Assembly (NCBI GenBank): GCA_036505615.1
Contig: DASXTB010000431.1
Location: 1-20,364 of the forward strand
Direction of reading: 5' to 3'
Length of the DNA stretch: 20,364 nucleotides
DNA from: DASXTB01 sp036505615
GTDB taxonomy: Bacteria > Acidobacteriota > UBA6911 > JACQSX01
Each line of letters opens with the position of its first letter. The first letter of the stretch is position 1. This document shows, piece by piece, positions 8,175 through 15,567 of this stretch. The notes under the pieces were generated by a model. That model ran no database searches. It saw only the letters and a list, made by a program, of their open reading frames with translations, and was not told the DNA's origin. Position numbers and translations under genes: made by a program.

Positions 8175-8285
8175 TGGTCCGCTACAATTCTGGAGAAGCT
8201 GATCCAGCACATGAAATCCAAGCAAGCAGTCTGGTTTGCGCGTCACGACGAAGTAGCCAAGGCGGCTAAGATACAACTGCAGTAG
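8175..8285 (+). pseudogene. orphan 3' end of a polysaccharide deacetylase-like gene
   Basis: A frame ending at TAG (8283-8285) reads WSATILEKLIQHMK, then SKQAVWFARHDEVAKAAK. This matches the C-terminal end of polysaccharide deacetylase/allantoinase-like (NodB fold) proteins, where a helix ending HMKS-x-x-x-VWFAxxxEVA is common. The NodB catalytic core is absent, and the upstream part of this frame lies over the end of the DUF1697 gene. It therefore looks like a remnant left by a deletion or by insertion of the DUF1697 gene. The identification rests on about 30 residues. Confidence 0.5.
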
Positions 8286-8292
8286 CGAAGAA

Positions 8293-9522
8293 TCACGGCC
8301 TGCCAACTCGCGGCACCGAGTCTTTCTCATGTTCCGCCGGCCGCTCCTCTGCTTTTGATTCTTCGACGGGCTTGGTCCGTGTCGTTGCTGCGACTGCTTC
8401 CAGTCCGCCCCTCGCATACGCCAGGACCGTCCCCACAACCAAGCCGATGACGTAGCCATAGGGGAGGCTGCTGGCGATTAATCCCACAAGCACGGCATTG
8501 GCAAACTCCGGCCTCGATTCGGCGACGTCGCGCATCAGAGTAATTAGCGTCAGCCCTTCAAAAAGCAGTATCACGCCAAGCATCGGCAGCGGGAAGACCT
8601 GCACAATCTTGTCAAACCCATTGCTGAAAAAGAGGCCGATTCCTAGGAAGAGTGAGCCGTAAAGAATCACTGAGCCCCCGGTCCGGGCGCCGAAAGCATA
8701 ATGTCCTGCCATGCCCCCCGACCCGTGACATGTGGGAATTCCGCTGAAGAACGGATTGATCAGATTCATCAGCGAATAAGTGAAGCTGATCTGGCGCACG
8801 CTTAAAGAGCGCTCGGGGAAGAAATCCCGAGCCACCTGCTTTGTCGCCAGGATTGAATTGCCCAGCGAAAGAGGAATCTGCGGCAGCGTCAGCATGACGA
8901 AACCTGTCATGACTTCCTGAAATCGGGGCGCGTGTAGCTGGGGCACTCGTAAACCAAAACTACGAGCCACGGTGGCCGCGTCCAGTTTAAAAACAAACGC
9001 GTAGATCACTCCCACGAAAATAACAAACAGCGCCGCGGGATATTTTCTGTTCCCCAAAAGAAACAGCGTCAGCACAAAACCAATGGCAGCCAGCCCATAC
9101 CCAAGGGCCCCCTCGGCGCCCACGTAATCCTTCAATGCCAGCGACGCAAGCTGCAGACCCAGACCAAGCTGGATTCCTCGAACCACAGGTTTGGGCACAA
9201 CACGAGCGAGCCAATCGATCGCTCCCGTCAATGTCAGCAGCATCATGCAGACTCCAATTGCCAGGCCGCCACCAAAAAGGATGTTCTTATCCAGTTTCTG
9301 CGCGATCACGATCACTGCCATGGCTTTAAGAGGCTGAACCGGCATCGGCATTCGATATCTCAAAGCGGTGAAAATTTGCATCGCCCCGAACATGGTCATC
9401 ACGCTGGCACTGTCGAGCCGGGCAGCCATCACCATGCCGACAATGAGGGGCAGATCGGTCCCAATGTCTCCGAACGCGCCTGCCAGCTCGTTGCGATCAA
9501 ATCGAATGGAGCCCCGTTCCAT
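8293..9522 (-). CDS. MOT1-family molybdate/sulfate transporter
   Basis: A 409-residue inner-membrane protein with roughly ten hydrophobic segments and a hydrophilic, charged C-terminal tail (from about residue 375) in the cytoplasm. It shows the two signatures of the MOT1 (SulP-related) molybdate transporters: FGDIGTDLPLIVGM (residues 17-30) and MPVQPLKAMAVI (60-71). It also has the later conserved GIPTCHGSGGMAGHYAFGARTGGS region and LPQIPLSLGNSILAT. The expected role is oxyanion import, probably molybdate for molybdenum cofactor enzymes; substrate choice between molybdate and sulfate cannot be read from sequence alone. The start is the ATG at 9520-9522. No Moco or ModE genes are nearby. It is transcribed leftward, downstream of the ACP-KAS pair with a 35-base gap. 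Confidence 0.88.
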   Translation of the reverse strand: MERGSIRFDRNELAGAFGDIGTDLPLIVGMVMAARLDSASVMTMFGAMQIFTALRYRMPMPVQPLKAMAVIVIAQKLDKNILFGGGLAIGVCMMLLTLTGAIDWLARVVPKPVVRGIQLGLGLQLASLALKDYVGAEGALGYGLAAIGFVLTLFLLGNRKYPAALFVIFVGVIYAFVFKLDAATVARSFGLRVPQLHAPRFQEVMTGFVMLTLPQIPLSLGNSILATKQVARDFFPERSLSVRQISFTYSLMNLINPFFSGIPTCHGSGGMAGHYAFGARTGGSVILYGSLFLGIGLFFSNGFDKIVQVFPLPMLGVILLFEGLTLITLMRDVAESRPEFANAVLVGLIASSLPYGYVIGLVVGTVLAYARGGLEAVAATTRTKPVEESKAEERPAEHEKDSVPRVGRP

Positions 9523-9557
9523 GGTTGAGGAATCTTACTGTTTGTGTTTGAACAGGC

Positions 9558-10784
9558 TTATAATCTGCGGACCGCCAGCACGGCATTCAAGCCGCCGAAG
9601 GCGAAGGAATTGGAGAGAGCCGCGTGTATCGGGCGCTCCCGTTTCTCGTTGGGGGTGTAATCCAAATCGCATTCCGGGTCCGGCTGCCGATAATTGGCCG
9701 TGGGAGGCGCGACACCGTTCTGAATGGCCAGCACTGTGATCAATAACTCCATTGCGCCGGAAGCTCCCATCAAGTGGCCATGCATCGACTTGCTGGAACT
9801 AACAGAAAGATGCCCGGCGTGCTCCTTGAACACCTCGTGAATGGCCCGCGTTTCCGTCACGTCATTCATTTTTGTCCCAGTTCCGTGAGCGTTGATGTAA
9901 TCGACCTGGTGGGAGCAAAGTTCCGCCTCCTGTATCGCAAGCTGCATGGCCCGGGCCGGCCCTTCAACGGTCGGCTGTGTGATATGACCGGAATCGGCAG
10001 TGGAACCATAGCCAACGATTTCAGCGTAAATGCGCGCATCCCGCCGGCGCGCCTCTTGATACTCTTCGAGGACCAGCACAGTTGCCCCTTCGCTGATTAC
10101 CATGCCTTCGCGATCTGCGCTGAAGGGCCGGCATGCAGCGCGGGCATCAGACCCTGCGCCGGCCAGAACTCGCATCGCTTCCCAGCACTTGAGCACGCCC
10201 AACGTAAGCGGAGCATCTGAGCCGCCGGCAAGCATCACATCGGCAGCGCCGGCCTGGATGGTTCGAAAAGCTTCCCCAATCGCGTGTGACGACGATGCGC
10301 ACGCCGTAGAAACGCAAAGGGACGGACCTTTGGCCCCGAGATACATCGACACATGACTGGTGGCGGCATTGTGCATCAGGCGGGGAATAGTCAGCGGATG
10401 CATCCGCTGCGCGTTCTCTCCGTATAGGAGGCGGTAACTGGAGTCGTAACTCTCCATGCCGCCATAGGCTGACCCTATTGATACTCCAGTGCGGACCGAA
10501 TTTCCGTTCGTCAGCTTAAACCTGGCATCCGCGACGGCTGCGCGGGCGGCCACAATGGCAAACTGCGCAAAACGGTCGAGCAGCTCCAAATCCTTGGGCT
10601 GAAAATGCTGCTCCGGGGCGTAATCGCGGACTTCACCAGCCACGTGCGCGCGGCCGGAGTTCAACTTTAGTCGGGTCAATGGCCCGATTCCCGAGGTGGC
10701 GGTCGAAACTTTTTCCCAAACGCCATCAGGGCTGGAGCCAAGCGGCGAAACGACGCCTGCGCCGGTAATAACTACGCGCCTCAT
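9558..10784 (-). CDS. fabF: beta-ketoacyl-ACP synthase (FabF/KAS II family)
   Basis: A 408-residue condensing enzyme that would extend acyl chains by decarboxylative Claisen condensation with malonyl-ACP. The full KAS II Cys-His-His set is present: Cys162 in STACASSSHA, His300 in NAHGTGTKMND and His337 in SKSMHGHLMGASG, with Lys332 in place. The glycine-rich C-terminus NSFAFGGLNAVLAV is also typical. Its ATG overlaps the stop of the upstream ACP gene (ATGA), so translation is coupled and the ACP is the likely partner. No other fatty-acid synthase genes (fabD, fabG, fabH) are in the window. This could be the housekeeping elongation enzyme or a paralogue serving a specialised lipid or polyketide. 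Confidence 0.93.
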   Translation of the reverse strand: MRRVVITGAGVVSPLGSSPDGVWEKVSTATSGIGPLTRLKLNSGRAHVAGEVRDYAPEQHFQPKDLELLDRFAQFAIVAARAAVADARFKLTNGNSVRTGVSIGSAYGGMESYDSSYRLLYGENAQRMHPLTIPRLMHNAATSHVSMYLGAKGPSLCVSTACASSSHAIGEAFRTIQAGAADVMLAGGSDAPLTLGVLKCWEAMRVLAGAGSDARAACRPFSADREGMVISEGATVLVLEEYQEARRRDARIYAEIVGYGSTADSGHITQPTVEGPARAMQLAIQEAELCSHQVDYINAHGTGTKMNDVTETRAIHEVFKEHAGHLSVSSSKSMHGHLMGASGAMELLITVLAIQNGVAPPTANYRQPDPECDLDYTPNEKRERPIHAALSNSFAFGGLNAVLAVRRL

Positions 10785-11062
10785 TGTGCCTGCCGCTGTT
10801 GAACCAGCGAATCGGGCGACCCGTCGCGCAGCACGGTTCGTACGCCTCCCACTACATCTCCGATGCAGCGCATGGTCTGAGCGGCGTTGTCCGGGATAGT
10901 GATGTTGAACTCGTCTTCAAGGTCAAAGACAATGCAAAATACCTCAAGCGAGTCCAGGTGGAGTTCATCGAACGTGGTGTTCAAATCCAGTGGAGCCGCC
11001 CCCACACGCCGGTTCTTCCTGAAAACGGCCAGGACGCGGTCCTGTATTTCATCGACGGCCAT
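10781..11062 (-). CDS. acyl carrier protein
   Basis: A 93-residue acidic helical protein with the phosphopantetheine attachment serine at Ser38 in ELHLDSLEVF, followed by the recognition helix VFDLEDEFNITIPD. The ATG at 11062 is chosen because it follows an AAGGGG site and puts the serine at the usual position. An upstream in-frame start would add 20 unrelated residues. Compared with the housekeeping ACP motif GADSLD, the HLDSLE context and the longer C-terminal tail (DGSPDSLVQQRQAQ) suggest a paralogue, though this is not decisive. It overlaps fabF by four bases (ATGA), which links it to that synthase. Confidence 0.92.
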   Translation of the reverse strand: MAVDEIQDRVLAVFRKNRRVGAAPLDLNTTFDELHLDSLEVFCIVFDLEDEFNITIPDNAAQTMRCIGDVVGGVRTVLRDGSPDSLVQQRQAQ

Positions 11063-11140
11063 GTAACCCCTTTTCGAGCGGCAGCAATCAAAAACCCCAC
11101 CGCCAATCAAATCGCTTATCAAAAGGAAAAAATGAAGACA

Positions 11141-11171
11141 AGCTCGCTATGCGTGCAGAAGCACGCGAGCT
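11141..11171 (-). terminator. hairpin followed by T-rich tract in the ACP leader
   Basis: On the minus strand AGCTC-GCGTGC pairs with GCACGC-(5-base bulge)-GAGCT around a 4-base loop. A T-rich run, TTTTTTCCTTTT, begins about nine bases beyond the stem. It lies between the PAP2 stop and the ACP start. It could be an imperfect intrinsic terminator for the PAP2 gene, or an attenuator-like leader element if transcription starts at the candidate promoter just upstream. Confidence 0.35.
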
Positions 11172-11194
11172 CTCATTTGGGTCCTCACCTTCTA

Positions 11195-11223
11195 ATAGTG
11201 AACAGCTTGAACATGACAGTCAA
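11195..11223 (-). promoter_or_regulatory. candidate sigma70 promoter for ACP-fabF
   Basis: On the minus strand TTGACT (11218-11223) is followed after 17 bases by CACTAT (11195-11200), which keeps the A2, A5 and T6 positions of the -10 box. Transcription would begin about 125 bases before the ACP start. It is a plausible but unproven match. Confidence 0.35.
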
Positions 11224-11337
11224 TCCTAATTATTAGTTTCTCTAAATGGCAAAAAATAAGAAACAAACTTCGATTAACACCGCACGATCCGCGAGCGACG
11301 GTCTTCATGATTTAGGCAGAGGACAGGCAGTGACCGT

Positions 11338-11994
11338 TCACTCCCGATGTTGCAGAAACCGATAGCCGAGGCCAAGCATCACAGTCCAGAAAAACCCCAC
11401 AACATAGCCTCCCAAGACATCGGTCGGGTAATGAACTCCGAGGTAGATGCGCGAAAAACCGATCGCCGCAATAATCAGCGCTGCCAGTCCCCAGACTGCG
11501 ATTCGGCCGGCATGGCTTTGAGTAGACTTAGTGACGGCCAAAGCCAGGAAACCATAAAAGCAGAAGGAAAACAGCGCGTGGCCGCTGGGGAAACTATAAG
11601 ACCGTGGCGGCGAGAGATCAAAGAACGGCGCGGGGCGGCCGCGCTGGAAAGCCCACTTCAGCGCAACATTCAGCAGTACGGCTCCATCTATCATGATGAC
11701 AAATAGCAATGCAGCAAGCGGCCGCCGAGCAAACGCCAAGCAAAGCACCACACCCGCACCCACCGGTACAAGGAATGCGGTTGCCCCAAGCACTGTCAGC
11801 ATCTGCATCAAAGAGGAGAGCCAGGGCGATGAGTATTGGTGAATTGCCGCGCGAATTCGGTCGTCGATCTGCTGCGTTTCAGCGTGCGATACCGCCTGCG
11901 CCAAAAAAATGAAGAGCACCAAAGCGACAGCGGCACTCAAGCAGCCTGCGAGCAACCCCGATGCAAGCTGCTTCGGGATGGGAATTTCAGACAT
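11338..11994 (-). CDS. PAP2-family membrane phosphatase
   Basis: A 218-residue integral membrane protein with five to six hydrophobic segments and the complete three-part PAP2 signature. These are KWAFQRGRP (Lys113, Arg120, Pro121), SFPSGH (Ser137, Gly138, His139) and SRIYLGVHYPTDVLGG (Arg182, His188, Asp192). His188 would be the nucleophile and His139 the general acid. Likely substrates are lipid phosphates such as phosphatidate, phosphatidylglycerophosphate or undecaprenyl pyrophosphate, with the active site on the periplasmic side. Which one cannot be told. The start ATG at 11994 lacks a strong ribosome-binding site. It lies upstream of the ACP-fabF pair in the same direction, 275 bases away, so a shared lipid role is possible but only suggestive. 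Confidence 0.9.
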   Translation of the reverse strand: MSEIPIPKQLASGLLAGCLSAAVALVLFIFLAQAVSHAETQQIDDRIRAAIHQYSSPWLSSLMQMLTVLGATAFLVPVGAGVVLCLAFARRPLAALLFVIMIDGAVLLNVALKWAFQRGRPAPFFDLSPPRSYSFPSGHALFSFCFYGFLALAVTKSTQSHAGRIAVWGLAALIIAAIGFSRIYLGVHYPTDVLGGYVVGFFWTVMLGLGYRFLQHRE

Positions 11995-12040
11995 TGATTT
12001 TTGAGTTCGGGTAAGGTCTTTGGAATTCAGATTTAGATCC

Positions 12041-12092
12041 TGAAGACCTGACCCCGGCGAGATAAATTTGAATATCGAAGATCTGGCCCCGG
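12041..12092. repeat. direct repeat with REP-like word (two 17-bp units, 35-bp period)
   Basis: TGAAGACCTGACCCCGG (12041-12057) and CGAAGATCTGGCCCCGG (12076-12092) match at 14 of 17 bases. The second is followed by a small GGGG-AAAAG-CCCC hairpin. On the other strand the word reads GGGGTCAGGTCTT, a motif I associate with intergenic remnants around REP-associated transposases. No transposase is present. The rest of the 183-base gap between the PAP2 and lipoprotein genes shows nothing else. Confidence 0.5.
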
Positions 12093-12177
12093 GGAAAAGC
12101 CCCTAGCGCTGGAATACTGTCGGGTGTTATCCCTGTCTCTGAAAAAGTTAGGCACCGCCTTTCTTTTGACTGTCATT

Positions 12178-12588
12178 CTACTTCACGGTCAGGCTAAAGA
12201 AGGACTGCCCTGGGCCCGAAGGCAGGACAAAATCTACTGTGAATTGCCAATCGCCTCTCATATCTAGTTTCGGCTTCGCCGTGAAGCGTCCCGGTTCGTC
12301 GGATGGCTGCAAAGTGACTGCAGTACCCATCGGCGTTCCTCCGGGTACTGGCATGGATCCTGAGAGCGTAGCTTTTTGGACCGATATCAGTTTGCCTCCG
12401 TTGCCTACAAATTCAACTACCAAATCGTTGGTTCCTTGCTTCAATTCGCCGCTCCGGTTCTTCAAAACAACACTGCCGTCGGCAATCGGATTCGAAATGA
12501 TCACTTGCAGGTCACTTGTTTTCTTCGCGCATCCTGGAGCGGCAATCAATACAGCGAGCGCCGCAAGAACTAAGCTTGTTCGAGACAT
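12178..12588 (-). CDS. lipoprotein with YtkA/FixH-like domain
   Basis: A 136-residue protein with a lipoprotein signal peptide: hydrophobic MSRTSLVLAALAVLIAAPGC with the lipobox Cys at residue 20. The mature part is a small beta-rich domain, with NDLVVEF (residues 54-60), VPGGTPMGTAVTLQPSDEPGRF (81-102) and the closing strands RGDWQFTVDFVLPSG (111-125). This fits the YtkA-like/FixH-type beta-sandwich often seen near copper-handling genes. No metal partner or oxidase genes are present here, so function is open. A clear GGGAGGGA upstream of the ATG supports the start. It lies downstream of the B12 operon in the same direction, separated by about 128 bases, and probably has its own promoter. Confidence 0.75.
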   Translation of the reverse strand: MSRTSLVLAALAVLIAAPGCAKKTSDLQVIISNPIADGSVVLKNRSGELKQGTNDLVVEFVGNGGKLISVQKATLSGSMPVPGGTPMGTAVTLQPSDEPGRFTAKPKLDMRGDWQFTVDFVLPSGPGQSFFSLTVK

Positions 12589-12716
12589 AAATCCCTCCCT
12601 GCTAAAACGATATCTCCGATCTTCCGATATGCAACGGCTACCGGATTAAGAAGATCATCCAAAATCCACTGCAATTTAGCAGGTAAGCACCTGAGAAACC
12701 GATGAATTTCAACATT

Positions 12717-12947
12717 CTATTCAGGGAGATCGGTCTTGCGACACAGGGCGTTAAGGATCTCTTCCCGCGAGATCCGCCCCGCAGCTCGCTTATGATGGCC
12801 CGGATCGATAAAGTCTGGACCCACTTTGAAGGGCTGAACTTTCAAGCCACGGCGCGTCAGCGCTCGCATGATGCCGATTGCAATCGAAGTCTTGCCGACG
12901 CCGCTGTGGGTCCCTGCGACCACAATAGCCCGTTTCTCACCGGTCAT
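12717..12947 (-). pseudogene. cbiA: truncated cobyrinate a,c-diamide synthase (N-terminus only)
   Basis: The 76-residue reading from the ATG at 12947 is a faithful CbiA/CobB N-terminus. It has the P-loop AGTHSGVGKTS, RRGLKVQPFKVG and PDFIDPGHH, then AAGRISR where the family has ATGRxSRNLD. After that, family similarity stops and the frame ends 15 or so residues later. Complete CbiA is about 450 residues, with a glutamine amidotransferase domain that is wholly absent, and no continuation appears in other frames. So it cannot do ATP-dependent amidation of cobyrinate. Similarity ends at a 7-bp inverted repeat, GGATCTC/GAGATCC (12755-12775). The start overlaps the btuD stop by 11 bases, showing it was the last gene of the B12 operon. 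A small functional P-loop protein is possible but unlikely. Confidence 0.8.
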
Positions 12948-13713
12948 AACTGATCTGCGGGAATCCACCGGTCGGACTTGGGTGAACGGAAACGTCGGCT
13001 CCATAAGCACCGCGAATGATTTCCGTAGTGATTACCTGTTCGGGCTTTCCATATTTCAGTAACCTGCCCTGATAAAGCAAAGCTACCGACTTGCAGAATG
13101 CCGCGGCAGCGGCCAAGTTGTGCAGCACAACGACCACGGTAATGGCGTGTTGTTGGTTGAGAAACTGGAGCAGGCGAAAAATCTCAATCTCATGACCGAT
13201 ATCTAGATGGGCATTCGGCTCATCGAGCATCAAGATAGACGGCTTTTGGGCGATGGCCCGGGCAATCAGCACGCGCTGGCGTTCTCCGCTGGAAAGCTCG
13301 GAGATGGGTCGCTTGCTCAGGTCTTGAATCTGAGTCATTCGGAGCGCTTCTTCAACAATCTGCCAATCCTGCGCTGACATCTTCCCAAAGCGCCCCAAAT
13401 GGGGAAACCGCCCCATCGCTACTATTTGGGCGACCGAAAAAGGAAATTCAAAAAACTGCTCAGAAGAAATCACTGCCATCTGCCGGGCTAGCTCGCGTGG
13501 CTCAAAGTCTGAAACCACTTTCCCATTGAGACGAATGTTGCCGCTTTCCGGCCGCAAGAGGCCGCTCATTAGCCGCAATAAGGTGGTCTTTCCACTCCCA
13601 TTGGGCCCGATCAAAGCCAAAAAAGCCTGCTGTGGAATTTCTAAATCTATACTGTGAAGAGCAAAACCGCTCGAATACCTAAAGCTCACCTGCTCCACTA
13701 AAACCGCCGGCAT
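12937..13713 (-). CDS. btuD: cobalamin/Fe-siderophore-type ABC importer, ATP-binding subunit
   Basis: A 258-residue cytoplasmic ATPase that would power the BtuC permease. It has Walker A GPNGSGKT (residues 36-43), signature LSSGERQR (140-147), Walker B ILMLDEP (160-166) and H-loop His198 in VLHNLAAAAA. Where the family has AVVPQ, this one reads AVISSEQ (80-86), so the usual Q-loop glutamine position is serine, with Gln86 two residues on. Family knowledge says this class covers B12, haem and siderophores. The surrounding riboswitch, BtuB, BtuF and adenosyltransferase point to corrinoid. The ATG overlaps the btuC stop by one base (TGATG), and the end overlaps the truncated cbiA. Confidence 0.92.
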   Translation of the reverse strand: MPAVLVEQVSFRYSSGFALHSIDLEIPQQAFLALIGPNGSGKTTLLRLMSGLLRPESGNIRLNGKVVSDFEPRELARQMAVISSEQFFEFPFSVAQIVAMGRFPHLGRFGKMSAQDWQIVEEALRMTQIQDLSKRPISELSSGERQRVLIARAIAQKPSILMLDEPNAHLDIGHEIEIFRLLQFLNQQHAITVVVVLHNLAAAAAFCKSVALLYQGRLLKYGKPEQVITTEIIRGAYGADVSVHPSPTGGFPQISYDR

Positions 13714-14663
13714 CAGAATTCCCCAATCTTCTGTGTTCGACGCAGCAGATAGACAAAGTAGGGAGAACCTATAAGAGCCGTCAGCGCCCCCACAGGAATC
13801 TCGAGCGGTGCCGCAATTGTCCTCGCCAGTGCGTCCGCGAGAACCAGAAAAAGAGCGCCGCCAAAAGCAGAGGCCGGTATGAGCACGCGATGATCGGCTC
13901 CGACAATCATGCGCATCATATGGGGCACAATCAGACCGATAAAGCCGATCATCCCGGCCACAGACACTGCGGCGGCCACCATGGCTGAAGCAGCCACAAA
14001 AAGGATTTTCTTGACCGTCTCTACTCCAATCCCCAAGTGGAAGGCCGTTTCTTCTCCCTGCGTGAGCGCGTCAAGCTCTCGGGAAAACGACCAGCAGATC
14101 CCGAAGCAGGCGCAGATGATAGATCCTGAGATGGCAATCAGCGTGCGATTCCCTTCAGTCAGGGTTCCAAGCAGATAGAACAAAACAGTGAAAGACTCAC
14201 GGTAGAAGATGGAGAAGAACAGATATACTGCGGCGTTAAAAAACAAGCTGACAATAACGCCCGCCAGAACGATCGTCTGAATAGGAGTTTTGCCGTCGAT
14301 CCGGGCAATCCGATAAACGACGGCGATGGAAAGCAGTGCGAACCCCAGAGACATAAAATAAAGCGCGGAGTAATGACTGATCGTTAACAATCCAGCGATC
14401 ATCACGCCGGTTGCAGCGGCGCTCGATGTTCCCAGAATGAAAGGATCTGCCAGTGGATTACGCAAGGCGCCCTGAAATACCGCCCCTGCTCCCGCCAACC
14501 CAGACCCGACCAGTACTCCAAGCAACACTCGTGGAAGCCGAATCTCCCAGATGATCGTCGACGTCGCCGGCCGAACAGGGCCAACAAACAGCGCAACAGC
14601 CGCCGAGGCTAGTGTCAGCAGTCCCAGCCAGAGAAGACTATAGCGACGCAAGCTTGTGCTCAT
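13713..14663 (-). CDS. btuC: FecCD-family cobalamin ABC importer permease
   Basis: A 316-residue inner-membrane permease with about nine to ten hydrophobic helices. It carries the family signatures IRLPRVLLGVLVGSGLAGAG and FQGALRNPLADPFILGTSS near the N-terminus. Toward the C-terminus it has GFIGLIVPHMMRMIVGADHR (about 237-256), the coupling-helix segment that docks on the ATPase, and later IPVGALTALIGSPYFVYLL. BtuC forms a homodimer with two BtuD subunits and receives substrate from periplasmic BtuF. It is slightly shorter than typical members but complete in motif order. The gap to the upstream btuF gene is 52 bases, and the stop overlaps the btuD start. Confidence 0.93.
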   Translation of the reverse strand: MSTSLRRYSLLWLGLLTLASAAVALFVGPVRPATSTIIWEIRLPRVLLGVLVGSGLAGAGAVFQGALRNPLADPFILGTSSAAATGVMIAGLLTISHYSALYFMSLGFALLSIAVVYRIARIDGKTPIQTIVLAGVIVSLFFNAAVYLFFSIFYRESFTVLFYLLGTLTEGNRTLIAISGSIICACFGICWSFSRELDALTQGEETAFHLGIGVETVKKILFVAASAMVAAAVSVAGMIGFIGLIVPHMMRMIVGADHRVLIPASAFGGALFLVLADALARTIAAPLEIPVGALTALIGSPYFVYLLRRTQKIGEF

Positions 14664-14715
14664 GTTAGGCGTCGTCGGCCATTAGTCATGGCCCATCCAT
14701 CATCGGTCATCAACC

Positions 14716-15567
14716 TCATTTAGTTACTATTGCTTCCAGCCTTGCCTGCAGCTTTTCCATCCCGTCCACCAACCGGTGATTTCCATGGGAAAGTAGATTG
14801 CGATCCAAGTCAGCGATGATTTTCTCGTTCCTGACAGCCCGTATCTGCTCCCACCCACCCCTTTTGTGAAATTCTGACACGCTTGCATCAAACGAAATAA
14901 TGATCTCGGGATCGCGCTCGATAACCGTCTCTCTTGAGACTTGAAGCGCCGGCCGCTCGACATCGTCAAAAATGTTCCGGGCCCCACACAGAGAGACAGC
15001 TTCACTGATAAAACTAGCTCGTCCTACGGTCCAGGAAGGCAGGTCGATCTCGACATAAACGGTTGGGTGACGAGGGAAACGTTTCCCGCGGTCTGCAATT
15101 GCTCGGACTCTTTCTTGCATCTTTCTTACCAGCGCCTCTGCGCGGTCGGCCCTTCCAACCGCAGTGCCCACCTCGCGAATCACCTGGTAAATTTCTGCCA
15201 GAGACTTTGGGCTTAGCGTCTCCACTACATTGATCCCCATGCCTCTTAAATGCGGCACAATCTTTGACGAGGTCCATCGCTCTGCTACGACCAGATCCGG
15301 ATTGAGGGCCACAATCTTCTCAATGTTGGGGTTGATGAAATCGCCAATCTTCTCCTTCTTCTGCGCTTCAGGAGGATAAGTGCAATAGGTGGTTACGCCC
15401 ACGATCTGCTTCCCCGCTCCAAGCTCAAACGCTATCTCCGTTAAGTTGGGCGCCAACGAGACAATCCGGGAATGACCATGTTCAGAAACAATGTTCGTCG
15501 GCGCGACACGCAGAATCGCCAGCGCACTTAGAAGAAGAATCGCAAATGCAGCGCGGAGCTTTTTCAT
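14716..15567 (-). CDS. btuF: periplasmic cobalamin-binding protein
   Basis: A 283-residue substrate-binding protein. An N-terminal signal (MKKLRAAFAILLLSALAIL) targets it to the periplasm; there is no lipobox cysteine, so it is soluble or weakly anchored. The binding-fold landmarks are SRIVSLAPNLTEIAFELGAGKQIVG, YCTYPPEAQ, LNPDLVV (about 88-94), and the C-lobe segment RDPEIIISFDASVSE. This is the two-lobe, helix-linked type of BtuF/FhuD. It would deliver corrinoid to BtuCD. Its ATG overlaps the stop of the upstream leaderless BtuF-like gene (ATGA), so the two are translationally coupled. Confidence 0.9.
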   Translation of the reverse strand: MKKLRAAFAILLLSALAILRVAPTNIVSEHGHSRIVSLAPNLTEIAFELGAGKQIVGVTTYCTYPPEAQKKEKIGDFINPNIEKIVALNPDLVVAERWTSSKIVPHLRGMGINVVETLSPKSLAEIYQVIREVGTAVGRADRAEALVRKMQERVRAIADRGKRFPRHPTVYVEIDLPSWTVGRASFISEAVSLCGARNIFDDVERPALQVSRETVIERDPEIIISFDASVSEFHKRGGWEQIRAVRNEKIIADLDRNLLSHGNHRLVDGMEKLQARLEAIVTK

